Shown piece by piece: positions 25,690-35,699 of a DNA stretch of 53,508 nucleotides. The position numbers and the translations under genes were made by a program. Origin of the DNA: Chitinophaga pinensis (GTDB lineage: Bacteria > Pseudomonadota > Gammaproteobacteria > Burkholderiales > SG8-41); assembly GCA_943329075.2 (NCBI GenBank), contig CALQCM020000028.1, positions 1 through 53,508 on the forward strand, in the 5' to 3' direction. Under the pieces are notes generated by a model. The model saw nothing but the letters and a program-made list of their open reading frames with translations. It had not been told where the DNA came from and did no database searches. Position 1 is the first letter of the stretch. The number at the start of each line of letters is the position of its first letter.

Positions 25690-26685
25690 ATGAGTGCCGC
25701 ATTACCGCAAGAAATGCAGGTCGTTGAAATCAGCGCCCCGGGCAAACCCGATGTCTTACGCACGGCGACCCGCGCGGTGCCCGTGCCGAAAGCCGATGAA
25801 GTCCTGATCAAGGTCGCCGCCGCCGGCGTGAACGGCCCCGACATGATGCAACGCAAGGGTCTCTATCCGGCGCCGCCCGGCGCCTCCGACCTGCTCGGCC
25901 TCGAAGTCTCCGGCGAAATCGTCGCCGCCGGTGCGGCGGTCAAACGCTGGAAAATCGGCGACAAGGTCACCGCGCTCACCAACGGCGGCGGCTACGCGCA
26001 ATATTGCACGGCCGATGCACAACACTGCCTGCCCATTCCGGCCGGCATCAGCTTGCGCGACGCCGGCAGTCTGCCCGAAACTTTCTTTACGGTGTGGAGC
26101 AACGTGTTCATGGGCGCCGGCCTGAAAAGCGGCGAAAATTTTCTGGTGCACGGCGGCGCCGGCGGCATTGGCGCCACGGCCATCCAACTGGCCAAGGCAT
26201 TCGGCGTAAAAGTATTTGCCACCGACAGCCCGGCGGCGCGCTGCGATTTCGCGCGCGGCCTCGGTGCCGACCGTGTGATCGATTATCGCGATGAGGATTT
26301 CGTCGAACTCGTGCGCGAAGGCGGCGGCGCCAACGTGATCCTCGATATCGTCGGCGGCCCCAACATCGAAAAGAACTTCAAGGCCGCCAATCACGACGGC
26401 CGCATCATCCAGCTCGCTTTTGCCGCCGGCTCCAAAGTCGAAATCAACATGATGCCGGTAATGCTAAAGCGTTTGAGCTACACCGGCTCGACGCTGCGCA
26501 CGCGCCCGCCCGCCTACAAAAATGAAATCGCGCGCCAGCTCGAAGAAAAGGTGTGGCCGCTGATCTCGGCGGGAACAATCAAACCGATCGTCAATGCGGT
26601 GTTTCCGCTGGCCGACGCCGCCAAGGCGCATGCGCTGATGGAATCAAGCACCCACATCGGCAAGATACTGCTGACGCTGGAATAG
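25690..26685 (+). CDS. NAD(P)H:quinone oxidoreductase, PIG3 type
   Basis: A 331-residue zinc-free MDR enzyme. The N-terminal domain has NGPDMMQRKGLYPAPPGAS, the PIG3/QorA hallmark, and the Rossmann loop is HGGAGGIGATAIQLA near residue 150. The later FAAGSKVEINMMPVMLKRL is also typical of PIG3. It reduces quinones or similar acceptors with NADPH. ATG at 25690 follows CAGGAGCC; a longer frame from 25648 overlaps the dioxygenase and is not needed. It ends ahead of a strong hairpin. Confidence 0.9.
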   Translation: MSAALPQEMQVVEISAPGKPDVLRTATRAVPVPKADEVLIKVAAAGVNGPDMMQRKGLYPAPPGASDLLGLEVSGEIVAAGAAVKRWKIGDKVTALTNGGGYAQYCTADAQHCLPIPAGISLRDAGSLPETFFTVWSNVFMGAGLKSGENFLVHGGAGGIGATAIQLAKAFGVKVFATDSPAARCDFARGLGADRVIDYRDEDFVELVREGGGANVILDIVGGPNIEKNFKAANHDGRIIQLAFAAGSKVEINMMPVMLKRLSYTGSTLRTRPPAYKNEIARQLEEKVWPLISAGTIKPIVNAVFPLADAAKAHALMESSTHIGKILLTLE

Positions 26686-26695
26686 CGGGAGTCGT

Positions 26696-26724
26696 AACGG
26701 CGGCGGCCCGCAACGGCCGCCGTT
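26696..26724. terminator. Probable bidirectional terminator hairpin
   Basis: AACGGCGGC (26696-26704) and GCCGCCGTT (26716-26724) form a nine-base perfect stem with a GC-rich loop, in the 49-base gap between converging genes. There is no T-run, as is common in GC-rich genomes. Confidence 0.5.
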
Positions 26725-26734
26725 GCGGCCGGGG

Positions 26735-27685
26735 CTAGACGAGCACGAGCTGCCTGGTGCCGGCGGCATCGTTGGGCGGACGCCGGCGCAGAATTGAATT
26801 TTTTCCGTCGGAATTCATCACCCGCGCGTAGTTAATGTTTTTTTCCACGGCTTCCATGTAATGGTTGCGCCCGCCGAAATGATTTTCGGCATAACGATAG
26901 GCGCCCTCCAGAGCAACATCGAGCCGCTTTGCCGCGCCCTTGTAGAAACCCGGCGTCTTCGCAATCAGATCGGCGGCCGATTCGAAGATGACCTGCTCGC
27001 CTTCGCTGGTCTTGCGCCGCGCAATGCCGCCGAGCAGAAATTCCGGAAACAGGCGGTCGTAGCATTTCTCCAGATAACAGCGGTCCGCCATCTGCGCGAT
27101 GATGTCGGCCGAACCGAGCAGATTGCCAAGCACACGATGCACCGGCTGCTCGACACGGATGCGTTCAACCGGCGTTTCGTAGCCGGTGAAATGCACGAGC
27201 TCGGCGCCGACGGCGGCCAGATCGGCCATGCCGATGACCGGCAGATACGAGCGCAGAAAACGCGCGCTACGGGTGACGTGGGTCAGCGTGTATTCGGCGC
27301 CGTTGCGGTGGCGCGTATCGTTGCTGCGACGGATGTAACCGCAATCGTGGTACAGCGCCAGTACGACACCAAGGCGGAACAGGCGTTCGTTGAGCGGTTC
27401 GCGGCCGACACGCTGGTAACCGTCGAGCAGACGCGCCATTGCCAGCGTGACATCCATGACATGCTGGACATCGTGATATCCGGTATCGCAGGCGCGATAA
27501 CCGGGATATTCGCCGCTGTAGAGCGCCTCAAAGTCGCGAAACGGCTGCTCGAGGCTGTCGGCACCGGATTTGCGGTACAAATCGACATAAAGGTTGCGCA
27601 CTTCCTGCGCAACCGCAGCGACATCCGTGGTGCGGACCGAATTCGTGACGTCGTAATCACTGCGCCGGTTGATCAATGCTGCCAT
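26735..27685 (-). CDS. HD-domain phosphohydrolase-like protein
   Basis: About 316 residues. The metal-binding residues of an HD domain are seen in TGYHDVQHVMDV (first His pair) and LYHDCGYIRR (His-Asp), with a later His in VGAELVHFTGYE. The YHDVQHV arrangement resembles the metal site of cyclic-nucleotide phosphodiesterases. No membrane helix or signal peptide. The start is uncertain: ATG 27685 gives MAALINRRSDYDV, and a GTG at 27718 would add eleven residues; neither has a good binding site. Substrate unknown. It is divergent from the coiled-coil gene at 27911. Confidence 0.7.
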   Translation of the reverse strand: MAALINRRSDYDVTNSVRTTDVAAVAQEVRNLYVDLYRKSGADSLEQPFRDFEALYSGEYPGYRACDTGYHDVQHVMDVTLAMARLLDGYQRVGREPLNERLFRLGVVLALYHDCGYIRRSNDTRHRNGAEYTLTHVTRSARFLRSYLPVIGMADLAAVGAELVHFTGYETPVERIRVEQPVHRVLGNLLGSADIIAQMADRCYLEKCYDRLFPEFLLGGIARRKTSEGEQVIFESAADLIAKTPGFYKGAAKRLDVALEGAYRYAENHFGGRNHYMEAVEKNINYARVMNSDGKNSILRRRPPNDAAGTRQLVLV

Positions 27686-27910
27686 GTTCGCTGACAAATC
27701 GAGCCCCCCCGTTTGCACGCAGTATTAAACTATAATCGCGATGCAGCGGCAATCGGAAATCCTGGGCCATTTTTGAAAATTCAGATGCGCCGGACGTGGT
27801 GCATCGCAATGCCGTAGTAACATCTTTTCTCCGACATCAGCTGCAACTCCCCGAATTGAAAAGGGATGGCTGCGTCGCGAAAAACAGCACAATCCACCGG
27901 GCATACGACT

Positions 27911-30900
27911 ATGCAACCCAACTCGATATACGCCAAGACCGCCAAGGGCATCCTTGAGGTCAAAAACAAGACCATACGATTGTCACGGGAACTCGGTCTT
28001 TTGTTCCTCGCCGTCGACGGCAAAACACCGGCGTCTGAACTGGGGGCGAAGGCGGGTATGGCCGACGACGCGCTGCGCACGGCCGTCGAAAAACTGTTCG
28101 CCGATGGCTACATCAAGCTGTTTGCCGAACAACCTGCCGCGGGCAGCAGCAGCGGCGATGACCTCGACTTCGATCTCGATTTCACCTCTCCGGCCAAGGT
28201 CGCCAAACTCAATCAGGAAGCCGAAGAGCGCGCCAAGTCGGAAACCGCCGCCAAGGCACAGGCAGAGACCTCCGCGCGCGCCGCCGCAGAAGCGAAAGCG
28301 CGCCAGGAAACACAGGCCCGTGAGCACGCCGCGGCCGAAGGCAAGGCACGTGAGGCGGCGGCGGCCAAATTAAAGGCGGAAGAAGCCGCCCGTGCCGCAG
28401 CGCAGGCCGGTGCCAAGGCACACCAGGAAGCGAAAGTCGCCACCGAAGCCAAGGCCAAAGCCGAGGCCGAGGCGCGCATGCGCGCCGCCATGCAGGCCAA
28501 AGCAAAAGCCGACGCCGAGGCGCAGACCCGCGCCACTGCTGAAGCACATGCCCGTATCGATGCCGCAGCAAAATCCAAAGCCGAGGCCAGTGCACGCGCC
28601 GAAGCAGAAGCCCGCGCGAAGGCAGAGGCAGAGGCCCGCGCACGCGCCGCGGCCGAGGCGCGTGCGCGCATCGCCATCGAAGCCAAGATGCATGCCATGG
28701 AACAGGCACTGAAAGATGCCGAAGCGCGCGCCAAGGCCGAAGCCGAAGCGCGCACACGCGCTGAGGAAGAAGCCCGCGTCAAAGCCGAACGCGAAGCGAT
28801 ACTGCGCGCCGAGGCCGAGGCGCGCGCGCGCCGCCGAACAGGCAATTGCCGAAGCCAAGGCGATGGCCGAGGAGGCCGCCAAAGCGAAGGCCGAAGCCGA
28901 GGCACGCGCCCGGACGGAGGCCGCCGCGCGCAGCGAAGCCGAGGCGCGCGTGCGCGATCAGGCCGGTGACCAGGCGCGCAGCGAACTCGACGCCATTGCA
29001 CGGGCCGCCGAGGCCTCGCGCGCCGAAGCGCTGGCCAAGGCCGAGCAGGCCGAACGTGCGCTCGCCGAAGCGCAGGCGAAGGCAAAACTCGAAGCCGAAG
29101 CGCGGGCCGCCGCCGAAGTGCGCGCCAATGAAGAAACGGCACGCCGCACACAGGAAGAGGCGGAAAAACTCCAGCGCGAAACCGAATTGCAGATCGCCCG
29201 CGAAGAAGCCGAAACCAAGGCCCGCGCCGAACTCAGGGCGCTTGAAGAAAACATCCGCAAGACGCGCGAGGAGGCCGGCGCGCGCGAAGAAGCCGAACGC
29301 AAGGCGCGCGAAGACGCCGAGGTGATGATCGCCGCCGAGCGCCGCAAGCGCGAAGAAGCCGAGGCGCGCGCCGCCGCCGAACTCAAATCCTACGAAGAAA
29401 AACTGCGCGTTGCGCACGAGGAGGCCGAAGCGAAGGCCGCCGCGGAACGCAAATCCTACGAAGAACAGGCGCGCTCGCAGCAGGAGGCAGCGAAGGCGCA
29501 AAGCGAAATCGAACGCAAGGCCCGCGAAGACGCCGAGGCCCGCGCCGAAACCGAGACGGCGGCGCGCGAAAACGCAGAAGCCAAAGTCCGTTCCGTGCAT
29601 GAAGAAGCCAAGGCGCTCACCGAAACGGAGCGCAAGGCGCGCGAGGCCGCCGAGGCGCGCGCGCAGGCGGAAGCCTCCGCACGCGAAGAAATCGAGGCGC
29701 GGGTCGAAACCGAACGCAAGGCGCGTGAAGCAGCCGAGGCCAAAGTCGACGTCGAACGCAAAGCACGCGAAGAGGCTGAACACAAGGCGCAGATCGAAAT
29801 CGAAGGCAAGCTCGAATCGGAGCGCAAGGCGCGCGAAGAAGCCGAGCGCATGGCGAAGGCTGCCCTGAGCGCCAGCGCCACCGCGGAAAAACTGATCAGG
29901 GACGCGGCCGACAAACAGACCGGCGAGGCCGAACGGGCGCGCGCTGAAGCGCAGCGCATGCTCGACACCTCGCGTCTCGCGCACGAACAGGCGGTGGCCA
30001 AGGCGCAGGCCGAAATGATGGGCCGCGTGCACGCCGAGCAGAAGGCGATTCTCGAAAAGCGGGCCCGCGCCGCCGCGGAGGACCGCGCCAAGCAGGAAGC
30101 CGTCGCGCGCGTCATGCAGGAACACCAGGCGCGGCAGCGCGCGGAGACCGAAGTCGCCGCCAAGGTCGAGGCCGAATTGAAGTCGCGCGAACAGGCGGAA
30201 TTTGACGCCGACCTGCGCGCCCGTCAGGAAGCGCAGCAACGCGCCGAAACCAGCGCGGCGCAACGCGCGCTGGAACAGGAACAGGCCGCGGCCAGGGGCA
30301 TCACCGTGACGGCGGCACGCAAACGCACGCCATGGGGGCGCCTTGTGTTCGTCGGCCTTTTGCTCGCAATCGGCGGCGGCATCGCGCTGCTGCAGATACT
30401 GCCGCTGTCCGGACTGCGCACCAGCGCCGAGGCCCTGTTGTCAGACCGCTTTCAGGAACCGGTCAGCGTAGCGAGTTTCCGCTTCATGCTCCTGCCCTCG
30501 CCGCAAATCCGCATCGATCGCATCGCGATCGGCCGCACGCAGCAAATTACCATCGAAACCGCGGTGGTGCCGGTGCCGTTGCATGCGCTGTTCGAGGACA
30601 AGAAGGAATTCGAAGAGGCACAACTGACCAACGTGAAGATCGATCCAAGCGTGCTGCCGCGCTTTGCCGAATTTGCCAAAGCGCGCACCGCCGAAACTCA
30701 ACTCAATGTCAGCCTGCTCAAAATAAGCGGCGTGAAGATGACGCTGGGCAATATCGAACTGCCGTCATTCGACGCCACCGTCACCATGACGCCGGCGGGC
30801 GCCTTTCAGAAAGCGCAGATCCAGCACGCGAAAATCACGCTTGATCTGCTGCCGATCAAGGAGAACGGCTCCCTGCGCGTGAACTTCAACGGCAAGGGCA

Positions 30901-31538
30901 TCACGCCCACCATCGGGGTCGGAATGGAATTCGCCTTCCTGCAGGGCTCCGCGGTGGTCGACATGCATCAGGCGGTGATTTCGGGTCTGGACGCGCGTGT
31001 CGCCAACGGCTCGCTGGGCGGCGGCTTCAATCTCGCCTGGGATGAAAAACAATTCCGCGCGCAGGGCGAACTCACGCTCAAGGGCGCCGACCTTGCACTG
31101 CTGCTGCCGGGCTTCACGCGCGAATTTCAGTCGACCGGCACGCTCGATGTGACGACGAAATTTTCCAGCCAGGGCGCCACCCTCGACGAGCTGTTCACCA
31201 CGCCGACGGCCAGTTCAACGTTCAGCGCGAGCAAAGGCACGCTCAATAACATCGATCTGGTGCGGGCGGTGCAGTCGCGCAGCAAAACCCCGCAGCGCGG
31301 CGGCCGCACGCCGTTCAATGAAATCAGCGGCGAGGCGCAGGCCGCCGGCGGCAGGCTCGCATTCCGCAATCTCAAACTGGTGTCGGGGCCGATGAACGGC
31401 AGCGGCACGGTCGACGTCACCGCCGGCTCCGAACTTTCCGGGCGCATCGATCTGGTGCTCGGTTCGCAGTCGGTGACCGTTGCACGCGGCACGCTGACGG
31501 TCGGTGGCAGCCTCAAGGATCCGCAACTCAACCAGTAG
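27911..31538 (+). pseudogene. Giant Ala/Glu/Lys coiled-coil protein with AsmA-like C-terminus, frameshifted
   Basis: One gene of about 1,200 codons split by a frameshift near 28829. The first 70 residues (MQPNSIYAKTAKGILEVKNK, then LGLLFLAVDGKTPASELG) look like a small winged-helix-type domain. Then follow roughly 750 residues of repeated ARAEAEARAKAEAE-type sequence, an extended helix or coiled coil. A single membrane helix (RLVFVGLLLAIGGGIALLQI) lies near 30340-30400, followed by an AsmA-like domain of about 370 residues (LLSDRFQEPVSVASFRFMLL onward). The shift lies in the run (GC)6 at 28820-28831: frame 2 upstream, frame 3 downstream, as after loss of one GC unit or gain of one base. AsmA-like proteins act at or between the membranes. 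The N-terminus should face the cytoplasm and the AsmA part the periplasm. Confidence 0.8.
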
Positions 31539-31568
31539 CGCTGACGCGCGGGCCGCGTTGGGTCAGCG
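31539..31568. terminator. Hairpin between converging genes
   Basis: CGCTGAC (31539-31545) pairs with GTCAGCG (31562-31568), with extra GC pairing inside. It starts right after the stop of the coiled-coil gene and overlaps the end of the receptor gene from the other side, as a bidirectional terminator would. Confidence 0.45.
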
Positions 31569-32543
31569 CGTGACGACGCCGAGTTCGACAAGGATGCGGC
31601 TTAACAGCTCGAATTCGCTGTCAAGATGCCGGCGTGTCTCGGCGCTGCCGAGATAGCCCTCGGCCCACGCGTTTTCGTCGAGTTCTTTCTTCCACTCGTC
31701 ACTTTGCGCGACGCGCGCGAAAGTCTGGTCCCAGTAGGCGATTTGCGCCGGCGTCAGGCCTTTCGGCGCAAGAAATCCGCGCCACGCGAAATACGTCGCG
31801 TCGACCCCCTGTTCGCGAAACACCGGCACGGCGGCGAATTTGCCCGGCTGTCGCTGTGGCGCAGTGATGCCGAGCATGCGTATGCTGCCCGCCGCCATGT
31901 ACGGCAGCGCACCGCCGGCGGTACCGACCCACACGTCGACGTGGCCGCCGAGTGCGGCGGTCATGCCCTGCCCGCCCGACGGATAAATTACGGTCTTCAA
32001 CAGTTTCGGATCAACACCGGCGGCACGCGCAAACATGCCGATCACCACATGGTTCTGGTTGCCGCGCGCCGTAGCAAAAGCAAACGCCACCGAACCCGGA
32101 TCGCGTTTGAGGCGCGCGATCAGGTCGCGCCCTGACGCAATCGGTGATTCGACACGCGTCCACACCGCGATGTATTCGCGCATCAGGATGTTGAGCGGCG
32201 TGACGTCCTGATAGCGCACGGTGCTCAGGCCGGTGATCTGGTTGGTCAGAATGCCGGTCGACAAAATGCTCAGGTAATGCGGATCGGCCGGATGCTGCAC
32301 CATGAAATTAAGCGCAACGAGCCCGGCGCCACCGGCGCGGTTGGTGACGCTGATACTCGGCATGCCGGGCAGCGTCTGCAGAAATTTCTGCGCGACGCGC
32401 GCCTGACGATCGGCGGTGCCGCCCGCGCCGGAATTGACGACGATGTCGACGTTGCGCTGCGGCTTCCATTCCTGCGCCGGCGACAGACCCGACAGAAATA
32501 TGAAAGCCAACGCGAAAACCCGGCACCCAACCGACTGACACAT
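31563..32543 (-). CDS. Bug-family periplasmic solute receptor (6)
   Basis: A 326-residue TctC-type receptor of a divergent branch. The ATG at 32543 gives a signal peptide MCQSVGCRVFALAFIFLSGL ending SPAQ; the apparent longer N-terminus upstream is translated from a repeat element and is rejected. The mature protein begins EWKPQRNVDIVVNSGAGGTA, so the usual PFxPGGxxD loop is replaced by NSGAGGTADRQAR. This branch is found with catabolic genes of unknown type. It lies downstream of the ThDP enzyme gene on the same strand, 125 bases away. Confidence 0.85.
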   Translation of the reverse strand: MCQSVGCRVFALAFIFLSGLSPAQEWKPQRNVDIVVNSGAGGTADRQARVAQKFLQTLPGMPSISVTNRAGGAGLVALNFMVQHPADPHYLSILSTGILTNQITGLSTVRYQDVTPLNILMREYIAVWTRVESPIASGRDLIARLKRDPGSVAFAFATARGNQNHVVIGMFARAAGVDPKLLKTVIYPSGGQGMTAALGGHVDVWVGTAGGALPYMAAGSIRMLGITAPQRQPGKFAAVPVFREQGVDATYFAWRGFLAPKGLTPAQIAYWDQTFARVAQSDEWKKELDENAWAEGYLGSAETRRHLDSEFELLSRILVELGVVTR

Positions 32544-32545
32544 AA

Positions 32546-32623
32546 TGTGGCGCAGGCGACCCGCCTGCGCGAAGCACCGTGCCGGTATTTCAGCACCCAC
32601 GCAGGCGAGTCGCCTGCGCCACA
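32546..32623. repeat. 78-bp dispersed repeat with inverted ends, copy 2
   Basis: Starts TGTGGCGCAGGCGACCCGCC and ends CGCCTGCGCCACA, the same length and ends as the copy at 8955-9032. The outer 11 bases are inverted repeats. It sits immediately ahead of the receptor start codon at 32543, so it replaces the expected leader and ribosome binding site region. Confidence 0.7.
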
Positions 32624-32668
32624 AAAGAAATCGCGCCGCTGCGCTGTTCACCATCGACTCCGCGCGCC

Positions 32669-34426
32669 CTAACCTCTGTCGTCGTAACCGGGTATTACGC
32701 GCGCATCAATCACGCAGACCTCCCCGGCCTGCACCGCCGCGATGCCCTGCCTGAATGCCGGCAGCAGATCGGCGACTTTTTCCACCGGGCCGATACCGAG
32801 CGCGCCCTGCGCGCGTGCCATGGCAGCGATATCCACGTCGGGTTCGCCGATGCGCAGACCGATCCAGCGGTTTTCTTCCGGGCGCCCGCGGTTGATTGCC
32901 ATGCGGCCCTGATGCCGCTCGTCATTGAAGAACGAACGGTTGTTGCAGACGATAAACAGACAGGGAATCTTGTAGTGCGTCGCCGTCCACAGCGCCGTGT
33001 TGCCCATCAGAAAATCACCGTCGCCCATCACCGAAATCGGCACGCGTCCGCTGCCCTTTAACGCGAGACCGACACCGATCGTCATGCCCGGGCCCGAACC
33101 GACGCCGGCACCGCCGTCGTGGCCAATATAGGAAAGCGGATCGGTGAACTGTGTGTAACCGCCGTTCCAGCCAAGCGGCAGACGCGTGTAGCTGACCGCA
33201 ACGCCGCGCGTGGCTTCTTCCAGCGCCACCGCCACGGTGCGTAACGCCACCGCATCGGGCACCGGCGGCAGCGCCGGCGTCGCCGGCAAGGCAACGCTTG
33301 CTTTGCGCTTGGTGCAAGCCTCGAGTAACAACGGCACCGCCGCATCGGTTTCGCACAGCATGTATACGTCAGCCGGCGGCAGGCCCTGATAATCCGCACT
33401 CCAGCCGCGATGGCTGTGCGCGTCGCATGAGACATGGATGACCTTGGCAGCAATCGCCGCGTCGCCGTACGCCTGCTTCAACGTGCCGGCGAGATCGAGC
33501 CAGTCGAGCGACAGAATCACGTCGGCCGCTTTGAGCAACGCGCCCGCGCTCTTCGGCAACGCCTGGAACGGTGGAATCGGATGCAGCCGGTGCGTGGTCG
33601 GAAACGCCGCCGCGAGTTTGATGCTCGACAATACCGGCGCGTCGAGTTTTTCCGCCAGTGCAATGCGTTCGTTCCAGCCCGCCATGCTGCGCGACGCACG
33701 ACCGGCGAGGATTACCGGGTTCTTCGCCGACGACAGCAGCTGCGCTGCCTGCGCCACCAGATCGGGCGCCGGCCGCACCATCGGCGGCACCGGAAAACGC
33801 GCGACATCCGGCAGCGGCGGCATGGCGCCGAGCTTCTGTTCCTGCATTTTCACTTCGAGGTTGATATACACGGGGCCGCGTGGCGCGGTATTCGCAATCT
33901 GCGTCGCGCGCAGCAGCGCTTCCTGCGCCGCCGCCGGCGAGCCGGGCTGGTTGTCCCATTTGGTGAAGTTGCGAATGAGCCCCCCCTGATCGGAACTGGT
34001 GTGGATCCAGTCGATCCATGGCCGCCGCTGCGTGGCGTCCCACGGGCCGGTGGCACCGAGGATCAGCATCGGCGCGCGATCACACCAGGCGTTGTATATC
34101 GCCATCGGCGCGCGCAACAAGCCGATGTTGGCATGCAGTGCCGAGGCCATCATGCGGTCGGTGATTTTGTAATAACCGTGCGCGATCGCAACCGCGGTTT
34201 CTTCGTGGATGGTCATGATCATCTGCGGCGCGCGGTTGCCCAGATAGTTCACCAGACTGTCATGCAGGCCGCGGTAGCTCGACCCCGGCACCAGTGCGAT
34301 ATACGGAATATCGAGTTCGCGCAGCATCGCCGCGACGGCATCGCTGCCCCAGAATTCAGTGCCTGGTTTGCCCGCTACCGGGGTGTCGTGGACGATCTCG
34401 CTCAATGACTGGTCCTTGGGATTCAC
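32669..34426 (-). CDS. Thiamine diphosphate-dependent enzyme (acetolactate synthase-like)
   Basis: A 585-residue three-domain ThDP enzyme. The N-terminal domain has the activating Glu in IHEETAVAIAHGYYK. The central domain includes KNPVILAGRASR. The C-terminal ThDP/Mg motif GDGDF begins at residue 468 and ends with Asn495-Asn496. The start is GTG 34426, with GGAGG seven bases upstream; an upstream reading is unlikely. Members decarboxylate 2-oxoacids and either release the aldehyde or carboligate it. The specific reaction is not known; no partner such as a small regulatory subunit is present, which speaks against a biosynthetic acetolactate synthase. Confidence 0.88.
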   Translation of the reverse strand: MNPKDQSLSEIVHDTPVAGKPGTEFWGSDAVAAMLRELDIPYIALVPGSSYRGLHDSLVNYLGNRAPQMIMTIHEETAVAIAHGYYKITDRMMASALHANIGLLRAPMAIYNAWCDRAPMLILGATGPWDATQRRPWIDWIHTSSDQGGLIRNFTKWDNQPGSPAAAQEALLRATQIANTAPRGPVYINLEVKMQEQKLGAMPPLPDVARFPVPPMVRPAPDLVAQAAQLLSSAKNPVILAGRASRSMAGWNERIALAEKLDAPVLSSIKLAAAFPTTHRLHPIPPFQALPKSAGALLKAADVILSLDWLDLAGTLKQAYGDAAIAAKVIHVSCDAHSHRGWSADYQGLPPADVYMLCETDAAVPLLLEACTKRKASVALPATPALPPVPDAVALRTVAVALEEATRGVAVSYTRLPLGWNGGYTQFTDPLSYIGHDGGAGVGSGPGMTIGVGLALKGSGRVPISVMGDGDFLMGNTALWTATHYKIPCLFIVCNNRSFFNDERHQGRMAINRGRPEENRWIGLRIGEPDVDIAAMARAQGALGIGPVEKVADLLPAFRQGIAAVQAGEVCVIDARVIPGYDDRG

Positions 34427-34607
34427 GTTCTCTCCTCCGTCTGAATGAATGCATGCCGTGTGCGGCAACGCCGCAACCGCCGGGCACGTGTGTTTTCCAC
34501 ATGATAACAGGCGCGAGTGCCGCAGCCGCGGCGTGCGCTTCCTCCACGACTCACAGTTGCGTTACTATGCGCACCATGGATCACGCACCGCGCGCCGGAG
34601 GGCACCG

Positions 34608-35699
34608 TTGAACGACCCGTTTCTAGGCAAAGGCCAGATCGAAGCACCCGGCTTCGAGGCTGATGAACTCAAGGGCTTCGCCCGCACTATCGCCGAAATC
34701 GAGTGGCTGCTCGTCATTCTGGTGTTGCTCTACCAGATCGTGCAGGGGCGTGACGAGGACAAAGCCGGCCCGATTTATCTCGGCATCATGCTCTATGCAG
34801 CGTTTGTCATCGGTTTCCGCTACTTCAACATCTACCGCAACGAGTCGCGCTGGAAAATCGCCCTGGAAACCTGGGCGATGCTCGGCTTCATCACCTGGAT
34901 TCTGTTTCACACCGGACGTCTCGAAAGCCCGCTGGTCAATCTCTACCTGCTGACCATCGTCACCAGCGCACTGACGCTGGGCAAACTCATCACGATGCTG
35001 GAAATGGCGCTGGTCGTCGCCTGCTACGTGTTTCTCGGCTATTCATCGACCAACGATTCCTTGTTCTGGCTGACAAACGCCGGCGACTTCATGTCGCAAC
35101 TGGCGCCGATGCTGCTGGTGGCCTACATCACCACCATGCTGTCGGCCGATATCCGCAATGCGCTCTCGCGCATCAAGATCATTTCCGAGACCGACGAACT
35201 CACCGGCGTCTACAACGTGCGCGCCTTCACCGCCATCGCGCAGCGCACGCACCGACAATCGCAACGTTATCGCCAGCCCTACGCCATCGTTATGATCGAT
35301 TCGGACAATCTTAAGGCGGTCAACGACACCTACGGCCACGAGGCCGGCAACCGCCTGCTCAAGCTGACGGTACACTGCGTGCAGCAGTCGCTGCGTGACA
35401 CCGACGTGTTCGCGCGCTTCGGCGGCGACGAATTCATCGCCCTGCTGCCGCAGACCACGGCCGAGGGCGCCTACGAGGTGGCCGAGCGTATCCGCAAAAC
35501 GATAGCCAACACGCCGCTCGACACCCAGGGCAAGCAGGTCACCACCACGGTCAGCCTTGGCATCTCGCATTACCCCGAACACGGCGAAGAATTCGCCGTC
35601 GTCATGAACCACGCCGACCAGGCGCTCTACACCAGCAAAAAATCGGGGCGCAACCGCACCACCGTCAGAGGTGGGGCCGCCGTGCCAACAGCGGCCTGA
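34608..35699 (+). CDS. Membrane-anchored diguanylate cyclase (GGDEF)
   Basis: A 363-residue inner-membrane protein. About residues 25-185 hold five to six hydrophobic helices of no recognised sensory type. The GGDEF domain follows: active-site residues GGDEF at 272-276, and the inhibitory site RDTD at 263-266 spaced exactly five residues ahead, so product feedback by c-di-GMP is expected. The start is TTG 34608 with GGAG seven bases upstream; no ATG is in frame nearby. It is divergent from the ThDP enzyme gene. The last 35 bases overlap the end of the DUF3025 gene from the other strand. Confidence 0.9.
   Translation: MNDPFLGKGQIEAPGFEADELKGFARTIAEIEWLLVILVLLYQIVQGRDEDKAGPIYLGIMLYAAFVIGFRYFNIYRNESRWKIALETWAMLGFITWILFHTGRLESPLVNLYLLTIVTSALTLGKLITMLEMALVVACYVFLGYSSTNDSLFWLTNAGDFMSQLAPMLLVAYITTMLSADIRNALSRIKIISETDELTGVYNVRAFTAIAQRTHRQSQRYRQPYAIVMIDSDNLKAVNDTYGHEAGNRLLKLTVHCVQQSLRDTDVFARFGGDEFIALLPQTTAEGAYEVAERIRKTIANTPLDTQGKQVTTTVSLGISHYPEHGEEFAVVMNHADQALYTSKKSGRNRTTVRGGAAVPTAA

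Noticed and set aside
28779..30263. 494-codon leftward ORF rich in Phe, Gly and Leu
   Set aside because: It is the mirror of the Ala/Glu/Lys coil; repeated codons of the real gene keep the opposite frame open.
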